Origin: Melaminivora suipulveris
GTDB taxonomy: Bacteria; Pseudomonadota; Gammaproteobacteria; Burkholderiales; Burkholderiaceae_C
NCBI RefSeq assembly: GCF_003008575.1
Contig: NZ_CP027667.1
Coordinates: forward strand, 1,430,501 to 1,494,500
Length of the DNA: 64,000 bases
Reading direction: 5' to 3'
Part shown: positions 43,855 to 52,192 of the stretch, piece by piece
How the letters are laid out: every line of letters begins with the position of its first letter
How positions within the stretch are numbered: position 1 is the stretch's first letter
Notes under the pieces: model-generated
The model's input: only the letters and a program-made list of their open reading frames with translations
The model's database searches: none
Told to the model about the DNA's origin: nothing
Translations under genes and position numbers: made by a program

Positions 43855-45453
43855 TCAGGCCGCGTCTTTGAGCAGCCGGCGCAGCACCTTGCCCGCCCCG
43901 GTGGCCGGCAGCGCATCGATCACGCGCACCTCGCGCGGCGCCTTGTAGGGCGCCATGTGCTCGCGGCACCAGGCGATGAAATCCGCCTCGTCCAGCGCCT
44001 GCCCCGCGCGCGGCACGATGAAGGCGCGCACCACCTCGCCCTTGGCCGCGTCGGGCACGCCGATCACGGCCGATTGCGCCACGGCGGGGTGGCGGTTCAG
44101 GATGGATTCGACCTCCTCGGGGAACACGCTGTAGCCCGAGACCTTGATCATTTCCTTGAAGCGCCCGGTGAACGTCAGGTAGCCCTCGGCGTCCATGCGG
44201 CCCATGTCGCCGGTGTGTACCCAGCCACCCCGCAGCGTGGCGGCGCTGGCCTCGGGCTTGTTCCAGTAGCCCTTGAAGTTGCCCGGCGACTGCAGCGTGA
44301 TCTCGCCCTGCTCGCCCACCGGCAGCTCGGCGCCGCTGGCCGGATCGATGATGCGCACGTTGACCCCCGGCATGGGCTTGCCGTGCGTGCCCCAGCGGAT
44401 GGCATCGAACGGCATGCCGGTGTCCATGGTGTGCGTCTCGGACAGGCCGTAGGCGGCCTCGCAGCTGATGCAGCCGCCGGTGAAGTCCTGCCATTTGTCC
44501 GCCAGCGCCTCGGTGTAGGCGATGCCGAAGCTCGTCACCGAATTGCGCTTCAGGCTGGAGAGGTCGAAGGACTGCGGCACCTGCATGCACGCCACGTTCA
44601 TGGGCGCGATGGAGTACCAGAAGCTGACGCGGTGGCGCTCGATCGCCTGCAGCACCGCCAGCGGGTCGAAGCGAAACAGCAGCACCTGCGTGCAGCCCAC
44701 CCACACCGGCGTGTTCACGCCCATCAGCATGCCGGCGATGTGGTACAGCGGCGCGATCGACAGGCACACGTCGCCCCGCGCCAGGCCGGCGGTCTGCGCC
44801 GTCACCTCGGTCTTGAACAGCGCGTTGCCGTAGCTGAGCATCGCCCCCTTGGGCAGGCCGGTGGTGCCACTGGTGTAGGTCATCAGGGCGACGTCGTCCA
44901 TGGCGAGCGCCACCGGCTGCGGATGCTCGCCCGTGCGCATCGCGGCCCAGAAGTCCTCGCAGCCCGCAGGCACCTGGCGCGGCGTCTGGCGCGCGGCGGC
45001 CAACTCAGGCGGCAGGTCGATGGCGGGCTGCTCGGGCAGCCAGTCGGCGTAGTGCACGGCGAACACGTGCGCGAGCTGGCTGCCGGCGCGCACCTGCTCG
45101 ACCACGGGCAGCAGGTCGGCAGCGGCGACGAGCACGCGCGCCTGCAGGTCGTTCAACTGGTAGGCGAGTTCATGCGCCTTGTTCAGTGGGCCGCTGGGGC
45201 AGACGATGGCGCCGATCTTCTGGATGCCGTAGTGCGCGACCAGGTACTGCGGGCAGTTGTTCAGGAACAGCACCACCGGCTCGCCCTTTCGCACGCCCAG
45301 CGCCTGCAGCCGGGCGGCAAAGGCGTCGCTGGCGGCGTCCAGCTCGGCCCAGGTGATGGCGCGGCCGTACCACAGCACGGCGGCGCCCTCGGGCGTGGCG
45401 CGGGCGTGGCGGCGCAGGTGTTCGTGCAGGGGCTGCGGGGCGGTGGCGCTCAT
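43855..45453 (-). CDS. Acyl-CoA synthetase (AMP-forming)
   Basis: A 532-residue ANL-superfamily ligase that activates a carboxylic acid with ATP and CoA. The P-loop-like motif TYTSGTTGLPKG is at about residues 192-203, with AAYGLSETH, the hinge region TGDMGRMDAEGYLTFTGR and the catalytic Lys522 near the end (TGAGKVLRR). AGGAGA stands 7 bases before the ATG at 45453. It precedes the single-chain acyl-CoA carboxylase on the same strand (about 100-base gap), suggesting that the two may act on the same acyl chain. Substrate unknown. Confidence 0.88.
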   Translation of the reverse strand: MSATAPQPLHEHLRRHARATPEGAAVLWYGRAITWAELDAASDAFAARLQALGVRKGEPVVLFLNNCPQYLVAHYGIQKIGAIVCPSGPLNKAHELAYQLNDLQARVLVAAADLLPVVEQVRAGSQLAHVFAVHYADWLPEQPAIDLPPELAAARQTPRQVPAGCEDFWAAMRTGEHPQPVALAMDDVALMTYTSGTTGLPKGAMLSYGNALFKTEVTAQTAGLARGDVCLSIAPLYHIAGMLMGVNTPVWVGCTQVLLFRFDPLAVLQAIERHRVSFWYSIAPMNVACMQVPQSFDLSSLKRNSVTSFGIAYTEALADKWQDFTGGCISCEAAYGLSETHTMDTGMPFDAIRWGTHGKPMPGVNVRIIDPASGAELPVGEQGEITLQSPGNFKGYWNKPEASAATLRGGWVHTGDMGRMDAEGYLTFTGRFKEMIKVSGYSVFPEEVESILNRHPAVAQSAVIGVPDAAKGEVVRAFIVPRAGQALDEADFIAWCREHMAPYKAPREVRVIDALPATGAGKVLRRLLKDAA

Positions 45454-45514
45454 GGGGTTGTCTCCTGGGGCGGTTGCGGCGAACGCGCCAGGATAGGTCG
45501 CGCAGCCGCGGCCG

Positions 45515-46267
45515 CTATAACTTTTGCGACAGCGCCCGGTCTGCCTGCGGCCCGTAGCTGCGCGCGCCGAAGATGCCGCTGCCCACGCGCACCAGCGTGC
45601 TGCCGGCCGCAACCGCCGCCTCCAGGTCGCCGGTCATGCCCAGCGACAGCGTGTCCCACTGCGCCAGCCCGGCCGCGCCGGATGCGGCGATGGCGTCGAA
45701 CAGCGCACGCGCTCTCTGGTGCATTGCCAGTTGTGCGGCGAAGTCGGGTGCCGGCTCGGGGATGGCCATCAGGCCACGCAGCGCCAGGCGCGGCAACTGC
45801 AGCACGGCGCGCACCAGATCCAGCGCGTCATCGGGCGAAGCGCCGGATTTGTTGACGCCGCCATCCACGTTGACCTGGATGCATATGTTCAAAGGCGGCA
45901 GGTGCGCCGGGCGCTGATCGGACAGCCGCTGCGCGATCTTCAGCCGGTCGACGGTGTGCGCCCAGGCGAAATGCTCGGCCACCAGGCGCGTCTTGTTGCT
46001 CTGGATGGGGCCGATGCAATGCCAGGCAAATTCGCGCGCCAGGTCGGGCACCAGCGCGTGCACGGCGGCCATCTTGTCCACGGCCTCCTGGATGTAGTTC
46101 TCGCCAAAGGCGCGCTGGCCGGCGCGTGCAGCATCCAGCACGGCCGACGCATCGAAGGTTTTGGAGACAGCCAGCAGCGCCACCTCATCCGGGCTACGGC
46201 CGGCGGCGCGGCAGGCCGCTTCGATGCGCGCCCGCACCCCGGTCAATTGCTCGGCAATCGTCGCCAT
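45515..46267 (-). CDS. yggS: Pyridoxal phosphate homeostasis protein (YggS family)
   Basis: A 250-residue PLP-binding protein of the YggS/PROSC family, a TIM-barrel protein without known enzymatic activity that keeps PLP and amino-acid pools in balance. PLP is bound by Lys36 in LLAVSKTF. FGENYIQEAVDK, HCIGPIQSNK and LSLGMTGDLEAAV are conserved. It is divergent from pilT with a 44-base gap, a neighbourhood common in proteobacteria. Confidence 0.95.
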   Translation of the reverse strand: MATIAEQLTGVRARIEAACRAAGRSPDEVALLAVSKTFDASAVLDAARAGQRAFGENYIQEAVDKMAAVHALVPDLAREFAWHCIGPIQSNKTRLVAEHFAWAHTVDRLKIAQRLSDQRPAHLPPLNICIQVNVDGGVNKSGASPDDALDLVRAVLQLPRLALRGLMAIPEPAPDFAAQLAMHQRARALFDAIAASGAAGLAQWDTLSLGMTGDLEAAVAAGSTLVRVGSGIFGARSYGPQADRALSQKL

Positions 46268-46311
46268 AATGTTTGTCCAGAATTGTCAAATACAGCCAAC
46301 CGGGAATTCTC

Positions 46312-47355
46312 GTGGACATCACCCAGCTGCTCGCCTTCAGTGTGAAGAACAAGGCTTCGGACCTGCACCTGTCGGCCGGGCTGCCGCCCATGATCCGCGT
46401 GCATGGTGACGTGCGCCGCATCAACGTCGATGCGCTGGACCACAAGACCGTGCATGCCATGGTCTACGACATCATGACCGACTCGCAGCGCAAGGCCTAC
46501 GAGGAGTTCCTGGAGGTCGATTTTTCCTTCGAGATCGATGGCCTGGCGCGTTTTCGCGTCAACGCCTTCAACCAGCACCGGGGCGCGGCGGCGGTGTTCC
46601 GCACCATTCCCAGCAAGATCCTCACACTGGAGCAGCTGAACGCACCCAAGATCTTTGCCGACCTGTCGCTCAAACCGCGCGGGCTGGTGCTGGTCACCGG
46701 GCCTACGGGCTCGGGCAAGTCGACCACGCTGGCGGCCATGGTCAATTACCTCAACGAAAGCGCCTACGGCCACATCCTGACGGTGGAGGATCCGATCGAG
46801 TTCGTGCACGAGTCCAAGAAGTCGCTCATCAACCAGCGCGAGGTCGGGCCCATGACGCTGTCGTTCTCGGCGGCGCTGCGCTCGGCGCTGCGCGAGGACC
46901 CGGATGCCATCCTGGTGGGCGAGATGCGCGACCTGGAGACCATCCGCCTGGCCATGACCGCCGCCGAGACCGGCCACCTGGTGTTCGGCACGCTGCACAC
47001 CTCCAGCGCCGCCAAGACGATCGACCGCATCATCGACGTCTTCCCGGCGGAGGAAAAGGAGATGGTGCGCGCCATGCTGTCGGAGTCGCTGCAGGCGGTG
47101 ATTTCGCAGACGCTGTGCAAGACCAAGGACGGCCAGGGCCGCGTGGCGGCGCACGAGATCATGCTGGGCACCAGCGCGATCCGCAACCTGATCCGCGAGG
47201 CCAAGGTGGCGCAGATGTATTCGGCCATCCAGACCGGCAACAGCGTCGGCATGCAGACGCTGGACCAGAACCTCACCGACCTGGTGCGGCGCAACATCAT
47301 CAGCCCGGCCGAGGCGCGCAGCAAGGCCAAGATTCCGGAGAACTTCCCCGGTTGA
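46312..47355 (+). CDS. pilT: Twitching motility / pilus retraction ATPase PilT
   Basis: A 347-residue hexameric ATPase that powers type IV pilus retraction. Walker A GPTGSGKST at residues 130-138, the Asp box (HILTVEDPIEF), Walker B (DAILVGEMRD) and His box (ETGHLVFGTLHTSSA) are all present. The start is the GTG at 46312, which gives the family N-terminus DITQLLAFSVKNKASDLHLS; a TTG further upstream is not used. pilU follows after 63 bases. Confidence 0.96.
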   Translation: MDITQLLAFSVKNKASDLHLSAGLPPMIRVHGDVRRINVDALDHKTVHAMVYDIMTDSQRKAYEEFLEVDFSFEIDGLARFRVNAFNQHRGAAAVFRTIPSKILTLEQLNAPKIFADLSLKPRGLVLVTGPTGSGKSTTLAAMVNYLNESAYGHILTVEDPIEFVHESKKSLINQREVGPMTLSFSAALRSALREDPDAILVGEMRDLETIRLAMTAAETGHLVFGTLHTSSAAKTIDRIIDVFPAEEKEMVRAMLSESLQAVISQTLCKTKDGQGRVAAHEIMLGTSAIRNLIREAKVAQMYSAIQTGNSVGMQTLDQNLTDLVRRNIISPAEARSKAKIPENFPG

Positions 47356-47418
47356 TGCTGCGCGCATCGCCTGCCCACAGGACAATCGGGGCCGTAGCCG
47401 CCCAGGGAACACGCCGAC

Positions 47419-48555
47419 ATGGAACGCGATCAGGCCAGTAAATTCATCAACGATCTGCTCCGGCTGATGGTCAGCCGCGGCGGCAGCGACCTGTTCATCA
47501 CGGCCGAGTTTCCGCCGGCCATCAAGGTCGACGGCAAGGTCACCAAGGTCTCGCCGCAACCGCTCACGCCCGGCCACACGCTGGCGCTGGCGCGCTCCAT
47601 CATGAGCGACCGGCAGATCGCCGACTTCGAACGCACCAAGGAGTGCAATTTCGCCATTTCCCCAGCCGGCGTCGGGCGCTTTCGCGTCAACACTTTCGTG
47701 CAGCAGGGCCGCGTGGGCATGGTCATGCGCTCCATCCCGACGCGCCCGCCGACCATCGACGGCCTGGGGATGCCGCAGGTGCTCAAGGAGGTCGCCATGG
47801 CCAAGCGCGGCCTGTGCATCCTGGTGGGCGCCACCGGCTCGGGCAAGTCGACCACGCTGGCGGCCATGCTGGACTGGCGCAACGAGAACTCGCACGGCCA
47901 CATCGTCACGGTGGAGGACCCGGTGGAGTTCGTGCACGCGCACAAGAACTGCGTGGTCACGCAGCGCGAGATCGGTCTGGACACGGACAGCTGGGAAATC
48001 GCGCTGAAAAACAGCCTGCGCCAGGCGCCCGACGTGATCCTGATGGGCGAGATCCGCGACCGCGAGACGATGGAGCACGCGGTGGTCTTCGCCGAAACCG
48101 GCCACCTGTGCCTGGCCACGCTGCACGCCAACAGCGCCAACCAGGCGCTGGACCGCATCGTCAACTTCTTCCCCGAGGAGCGGCGCGAACAGCTCCTGAT
48201 GGACCTGTCGCTGAACCTGCGCGCCATGGTCTCGCAGCGCCTGGTGCCGCACCAAAACGGCAAGGGCCGCGCCGCCGCCGTGGAGATCATGCTGAACACG
48301 CCCCTGATTGCCGACCTGATCTTCAAGAACGAGGTGGTCGAGATCAAGGAGATCATGAAAAAGAGCCGCAACCTCGGCATGCAGACCTTCGACCAGTCGC
48401 TGTTCGACCTGTTCGAGGCGGGCGTCATCACCTACGAGGACGCGCTGCGCAACGCCGATTCGGTCAACGACCTGCGGCTGCAGATCAAGCTGTCCAGCCA
48501 GCGCATGAAGACCACCGACCTGGCTGCCGGCACCGAGCACCTGAGCATCGTCTGA
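47419..48555 (+). CDS. pilU: PilT-dependent retraction ATPase PilU
   Basis: A 378-residue accessory retraction ATPase of type IV pili that works together with PilT. Walker A GATGSGKST at residues 137-145, HIVTVEDPVEF, VILMGEIRD and ETGHLCLATLHANSA are present. The C-terminal tail (about 340-378) is longer than in PilT, as usual for PilU. It is in one operon with pilT and is followed 42 bases later by the dehydrogenase gene, itself preceded by AAGGAG. Confidence 0.95.
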   Translation: MERDQASKFINDLLRLMVSRGGSDLFITAEFPPAIKVDGKVTKVSPQPLTPGHTLALARSIMSDRQIADFERTKECNFAISPAGVGRFRVNTFVQQGRVGMVMRSIPTRPPTIDGLGMPQVLKEVAMAKRGLCILVGATGSGKSTTLAAMLDWRNENSHGHIVTVEDPVEFVHAHKNCVVTQREIGLDTDSWEIALKNSLRQAPDVILMGEIRDRETMEHAVVFAETGHLCLATLHANSANQALDRIVNFFPEERREQLLMDLSLNLRAMVSQRLVPHQNGKGRAAAVEIMLNTPLIADLIFKNEVVEIKEIMKKSRNLGMQTFDQSLFDLFEAGVITYEDALRNADSVNDLRLQIKLSSQRMKTTDLAAGTEHLSIV

Positions 48556-48597
48556 CCCTGGCCGCGCCCGGCCGTTTCACAAGGAGTTTTCTGCCGC

Positions 48598-49527
48598 ATG
48601 ACCAGCAGCATCAATCCGCGCGACTACGAACCCACGCCCGCGCGCCGCGTCGCCTTCCTGGGCCTGGGCGTGATGGGCTATCCCATGGCCGGCCACCTCG
48701 CGCGCGCCGGCCATGCGGTGGCGGTGTACAACCGGACTGCTAGTAAAAAGATAGCATGGTGCGCAGAATTCACGCCGACTGACGGCCAAAAACACACCCA
48801 TACGCCGCGCGAGACGGTGCAGGACGCCGACATCGTGTTCTGCTGCGTCGGCAACGACGACGACCTGCGCAGCGTGATGCTGGGGCCGGAAGGCGCTTTC
48901 GCCGGCATGAAGCCCGGCGCGATCTTCGTCGACCACACCACGGCCTCGGCGGCAGTGGCACGCGAGCTGTACGCGCTGGCGGCAGAGCGCGGCCTGCGCT
49001 TCGTCGACGCGCCGGTCTCGGGCGGTCAATCCGGCGCGCAGAACGGCCAGCTGACGGTGATGTGCGGCGGCGATCAGGACGCTTTCGACGCGATGCGCCC
49101 GGTGGCACTCTCCTTCGGCCGCGCCGTGACTCGGGTCGGGGACAGCGGCGCCGGGCAACTGGCCAAGATGGTCAACCAGATCTGCATTGCCGGTCTGGTG
49201 CAGGGCCTGTCGGAGGCCGTGGCCTTCGGCCAGCAGGCGGGGCTGGACATGCCGCTGGTGCTGGAGGTGATCGGCAAGGGCGCGGCGCAAAGCTGGCAGC
49301 TGGACAACCGCGGCAAGACCATGGCCGAAGGCCGCTTCGACTTCGGCTTCGCGGTGGACTGGATGCGCAAGGACTTAGGGCTGGTGCTCGACGAGGCGCG
49401 GCGCAATGGCGCGCGCGTGCCCGTCACCGCGCTGGTAGACCAGTTCTACGCCGACGTGCAAAGCGCCGGCGGCGGGCGCTGGGACACTTCCAGCCTCATC
49501 ACCCGCCTGGCGCCGGACAAGAAATAG
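48598..49527 (+). CDS. NAD(P)-dependent beta-hydroxyacid dehydrogenase
   Basis: A 309-residue enzyme of the 3-hydroxyisobutyrate dehydrogenase / tartronate-semialdehyde reductase family. The Rossmann fold shows FLGLGVMGYPMAGHLARAGH, the substrate-binding FVDAPVSGGQSGAQNGQLTV and catalytic Lys in GAGQLAKMVNQI. The stretch after the second strand (TASKKIAWCAEFTPTDGQ) is encoded by repeat copy I; it replaces the surface helix and loop that normally follow VYNRT. The substrate cannot be assigned. Convergent with the BON lipoprotein gene. Confidence 0.87.
   Translation: MTSSINPRDYEPTPARRVAFLGLGVMGYPMAGHLARAGHAVAVYNRTASKKIAWCAEFTPTDGQKHTHTPRETVQDADIVFCCVGNDDDLRSVMLGPEGAFAGMKPGAIFVDHTTASAAVARELYALAAERGLRFVDAPVSGGQSGAQNGQLTVMCGGDQDAFDAMRPVALSFGRAVTRVGDSGAGQLAKMVNQICIAGLVQGLSEAVAFGQQAGLDMPLVLEVIGKGAAQSWQLDNRGKTMAEGRFDFGFAVDWMRKDLGLVLDEARRNGARVPVTALVDQFYADVQSAGGGRWDTSSLITRLAPDKK
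48739..48793 (-). repeat. Dispersed repeat family 1, copy I (inside a CDS)
   Basis: On the minus strand it reads TTTTTGGCCGTCAGTCGGCG, then TGAATTCTGCGC and GCTATCTTTTTACTAGC. It is inside the dehydrogenase gene and read in frame as SKKIAWCAEFTPTDGQK, the same frame as copy H in the carboxylase. Confidence 0.8.
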
Positions 49528-49534
49528 CGCCGGT

Positions 49535-50185
49535 TCAGGGCTTGGCCGGCGTGCGCGCGGCGGCCGGGTCCTGCGTCGCCGGCGCCACCATCTGGCGGCT
49601 CAGCTCCTCCTCGGTCAGCAGTTCGAACACGCGCACCACCTTGCGCACACCGTCCACGCCGCGCGCAATCTCGGCGGCGCGCTTGGCTTCGCGCTGGGTG
49701 ACGCGGCCCATCAGATAGACCACGTTGCGCTCGGTCACCACCTTGAAGGCGCTGGCCGTCAGGTCCTTGGCGTCCACCAGACTGGCACGCACCTTGCCGG
49801 TGATGAAGGTGTCGTTGGAGCGCTGCGCGAAGGTCGACGCCGGCCCGACACCCAGCTCGTTGACCACCGACAGCACGTTCTCCACATCACGCACGACCTG
49901 CTCGACCTTCTGGCTGTCCTCGGCGGTGAGTGCTTCGCCGGTGAGCAGCACCTGGCGGTTGTAGCTGGTGATGTTCACGTGCACGCGGTCGCCCAGCGCC
50001 TCGCGCACGCGGCTGGCGGCGCGCAGCTCGATGCCCTCGTCTTCGACCTGCGTGCCGGCGGTGCGGCGGTCGATGGCGACCATGGTGCCGACCACGGCGC
50101 CGCCGCCGATGACCAGCGGCACGCAGGCGCTCAAGGTGGCGCCGATGAGCGCGGCCAATACGCCGCGCAGCACAATTTTCTTCAT
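49535..50185 (-). CDS. BON-domain outer-membrane lipoprotein (DolP/YraP-like)
   Basis: A 216-residue lipoprotein with a signal peptide ending at the lipobox LSAC (Cys21) and two BON domains (about residues 45-115 and 122-190), each with the family Gly (VLLTGEAL, VYLMGRVT). BON proteins bind phospholipids; the E. coli homologue DolP keeps the outer membrane intact. A Pro/Ala-rich tail follows. It overlaps the upstream SIS-domain gene by 4 bases (ATGA). The order with diaA, yraN and rsmI nearby is that of the E. coli rsmI-yraN-diaA-dolP region. Confidence 0.88.
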   Translation of the reverse strand: MKKIVLRGVLAALIGATLSACVPLVIGGGAVVGTMVAIDRRTAGTQVEDEGIELRAASRVREALGDRVHVNITSYNRQVLLTGEALTAEDSQKVEQVVRDVENVLSVVNELGVGPASTFAQRSNDTFITGKVRASLVDAKDLTASAFKVVTERNVVYLMGRVTQREAKRAAEIARGVDGVRKVVRVFELLTEEELSRQMVAPATQDPAAARTPAKP

Positions 50186-50784
50186 AGCATGATCTCCTGA
50201 TCTCCAAGCAGCAAGGTGTCCATGCCGTCGCACAGGCAATGCAGCACCAGCGCCTGGACCTCGCGCACGCGCGCGGCGCGCTCGTGCATGACGCCGATCT
50301 GCACGTCGGTCTCGCGCAGCCGCGCTGCCAGCTCGCCGCCGTCGCGGCCGAAACACGCCACCACGGTCATGTCGCGCTCGTGCGCGGCCTGCACCGCTTG
50401 CAGCAGCGCCGGCTCGCTGCCAGCGACGGTGAGCACCAGCAGCACGTCGCCCGCCTGGCCCAGGGCGCGGACCTGGCGCGCCAGGCGCATGTCGGGGACG
50501 CCGACGTCGCCGGTCGCCGGACACGCCCAGGTGGCGTCGGGGGTGATGGCCAGAGCCGCCAGCTCGGGGCGCTCACGCTCGAAACCGGTCACGCACATCG
50601 CGGCGAACTGCTGCGCCAGCGCGCCGCACGGCCCGATGCCGCAGGCATACACCCGCGCGCCGCTGGTCATGCATGCCACCATGGCCTGCGCCGCGGCGGC
50701 GATGGCCGGGCTCAGCGATTGCGCGGATTGGTACTTGAGGTCGGCGCTGTCGATGAAATGCTGTTGTATGCGTTGCTCGAGCAT
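50182..50784 (-). CDS. diaA: SIS-domain protein, DiaA-like
   Basis: A 200-residue SIS-domain protein resembling DiaA, a tetramer that stimulates DnaA assembly at oriC, and also sedoheptulose-7-phosphate isomerase GmhA. Context (yraN upstream, BON lipoprotein overlapping downstream) supports DiaA. Blocks seen are QVRALGQAGDVLLVLTVAGSEPALLQAV and a C-terminal ALVLHCLCDGMDTLLLG. The usual phosphosugar loop GNGxSA is altered to GIGPCGA, which argues against isomerase activity. Confidence 0.78.
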   Translation of the reverse strand: MLEQRIQQHFIDSADLKYQSAQSLSPAIAAAAQAMVACMTSGARVYACGIGPCGALAQQFAAMCVTGFERERPELAALAITPDATWACPATGDVGVPDMRLARQVRALGQAGDVLLVLTVAGSEPALLQAVQAAHERDMTVVACFGRDGGELAARLRETDVQIGVMHERAARVREVQALVLHCLCDGMDTLLLGDQEIML

Positions 50785-50847
50785 GGGCCGGCGATCATAC
50801 CTGCGGGCCTTGTTGCAGGGCGCAACGGCGCGGCGTGGCTCACTTGT

Positions 50848-51246
50848 TCACGCGCCCTCGGCATCGAATGCGGCGCGCAGCCACTGCACCTGGCCACCCT
50901 CGATCAACACGGCGTCGAAGCGGCACGGCGGTGGCGATGGCAAACGCATCAGGTAGCAACGCGCCGCAAACACGATGCGGCGGCGCTTGGTCGCACCGAT
51001 GCTGGCAGCCGCGCCACCGAATTGCGGCAGGGCGCGGCTGCGCACTTCCACAAATACCAGCGTGCCGCCCGGCTCACGCATGATCAGGTCGATCTCACCT
51101 CCGCCGCGGCCTGCGGTCCGATAATTGCGCGCCACCAGCGCCAGGCCTGCGCCGCGCAGGTACGTCAGCGCCAGATCTTCCGCGGCCTGGCCCCGCAGGC
51201 GCGTGCTGGCTGGCGCAGCCGGCGGATCATTTTTGAGGAAACCCAT
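50848..51246 (-). CDS. yraN: YraN family (UPF0102) endonuclease-like protein
   Basis: A 132-residue protein of UPF0102 with a restriction-endonuclease-like core: GGGEIDLIMREPGGTLVFVEVRSR carries the Glu-Asp-(Glu-x-Arg) residues of the PD-(D/E)xK fold. Role unknown; it lies in the conserved rsmI-yraN-diaA neighbourhood. The start at 51246 shares one base with the divergent rsmI start; an alternative ATG at 51255 would lie inside rsmI. Confidence 0.85.
   Translation of the reverse strand: MGFLKNDPPAAPASTRLRGQAAEDLALTYLRGAGLALVARNYRTAGRGGGEIDLIMREPGGTLVFVEVRSRALPQFGGAAASIGATKRRRIVFAARCYLMRLPSPPPCRFDAVLIEGGQVQWLRAAFDAEGA
51235..51239 (+). promoter_or_regulatory. Ribosome-binding site for a TTG start of rsmI
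   Basis: GAGGA stands 6 bases before TTG at 51246. No ATG or GTG start with an equally good site precedes the conserved region, so TTG is the likely start. Confidence 0.6.
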
Positions 51247-52166
51247 TGAGCGCATCCTTTGCCCTGGCCCTTCAAGCGGCGCGCGACGCGGCTGCCGGCC
51301 AGCATTATCCGCAGTCCACCCTGTACATGGTGGCCACGCCCATCGGCAACCTGGCCGACATCACCTTGCGCGCGCTGCATGTGCTGCAGCTGGTGGACGC
51401 CGTCGCCTGCGAGGACACGCGCCACACGCAGGCGCTGCTGCGCGCCTATGGCATCGACAAGCCCGCCGCCAGCCTGATGGCGCTGCACCAGCACAACGAG
51501 TCGCAGGCCGCGCAGCAGGTGGTGCAGCGGCTGCGCCAGGGTCAACGCGTGGCCTATGCGAGCGATGCCGGCACTCCCGGCGTGAGCGACCCCGGTGCGC
51601 GGCTGGCGGCCGCCGTGCGGGCGGAGGGGCTGCGCTGCGTGCCGCTGCCGGGTGCCAGCAGCGTCACCGCAGCCCTGAGCGTTGCAGGCGCCGTCGCGCC
51701 GCAGGCACAAGAATCCGGCTTCGTTTTTGCCGGCTTTCTGCCAGCCAGGGGTGCCGAGCGCGTCGCCGCGTTGCAAAAGCTGGCCCTGGACGGCCGTTGC
51801 GTACTGCTGCTCGAGGCACCGCACCGCATCCGCGAGCTGGCCCAGGCGCTGGGCACACTGGGCACGCGCCCGGTCACGCTGGCGCGCGAGCTGACCAAGC
51901 AATTCGAGGAGATCAGCACGCACGCGGCGCAAGACCTGCTGCCCTGGCTGGACGGCGCTCCGCAGCGTGCGCGCGGGGAATTCATCGTGTTGTTGCATCC
52001 CGCCCAGCCGCGCGAGGATGAGAGCGCGGGGCAGGACGTGTTGCGGTTGCTGCTGCAGGAGCTGCCTACCAAGGCGGCAGTGAGACTGGCCGCTCAGATC
52101 ACAGGATCGTCGCGCAATGCCTTGTACGCGGCTGCGCTGCAGATCAAGGGGGACGCCGGAGACTGA
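51246..52166 (+). CDS. rsmI: 16S rRNA (cytidine(1402)-2'-O)-methyltransferase RsmI
   Basis: A 306-residue methyltransferase of the tetrapyrrole methylase fold that modifies C1402 of 16S rRNA. YMVATPIGNLADITLRALHVL, ACEDTRHTQ, ASDAGTPGVSDPG and LEAPHRI are the family blocks. TTG at 51246 is the chosen start, supported by GAGGA upstream. The gene is divergent from yraN with effectively no intergenic space. In E. coli the same genes are neighbours but lpoA lies between them; lpoA is absent here. Confidence 0.93.
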   Translation: MSASFALALQAARDAAAGQHYPQSTLYMVATPIGNLADITLRALHVLQLVDAVACEDTRHTQALLRAYGIDKPAASLMALHQHNESQAAQQVVQRLRQGQRVAYASDAGTPGVSDPGARLAAAVRAEGLRCVPLPGASSVTAALSVAGAVAPQAQESGFVFAGFLPARGAERVAALQKLALDGRCVLLLEAPHRIRELAQALGTLGTRPVTLARELTKQFEEISTHAAQDLLPWLDGAPQRARGEFIVLLHPAQPREDESAGQDVLRLLLQELPTKAAVRLAAQITGSSRNALYAAALQIKGDAGD

Positions 52167-52192
52167 TGGGGCGCACCGCCGGGTTGGCGCGC

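Noticed and set aside
5255..48793. Family-1 repeats as a CRISPR array or insertion sequence
   Set aside because: Copies are thousands of bases apart in both orientations, with no spacers, transposase or terminal duplications.
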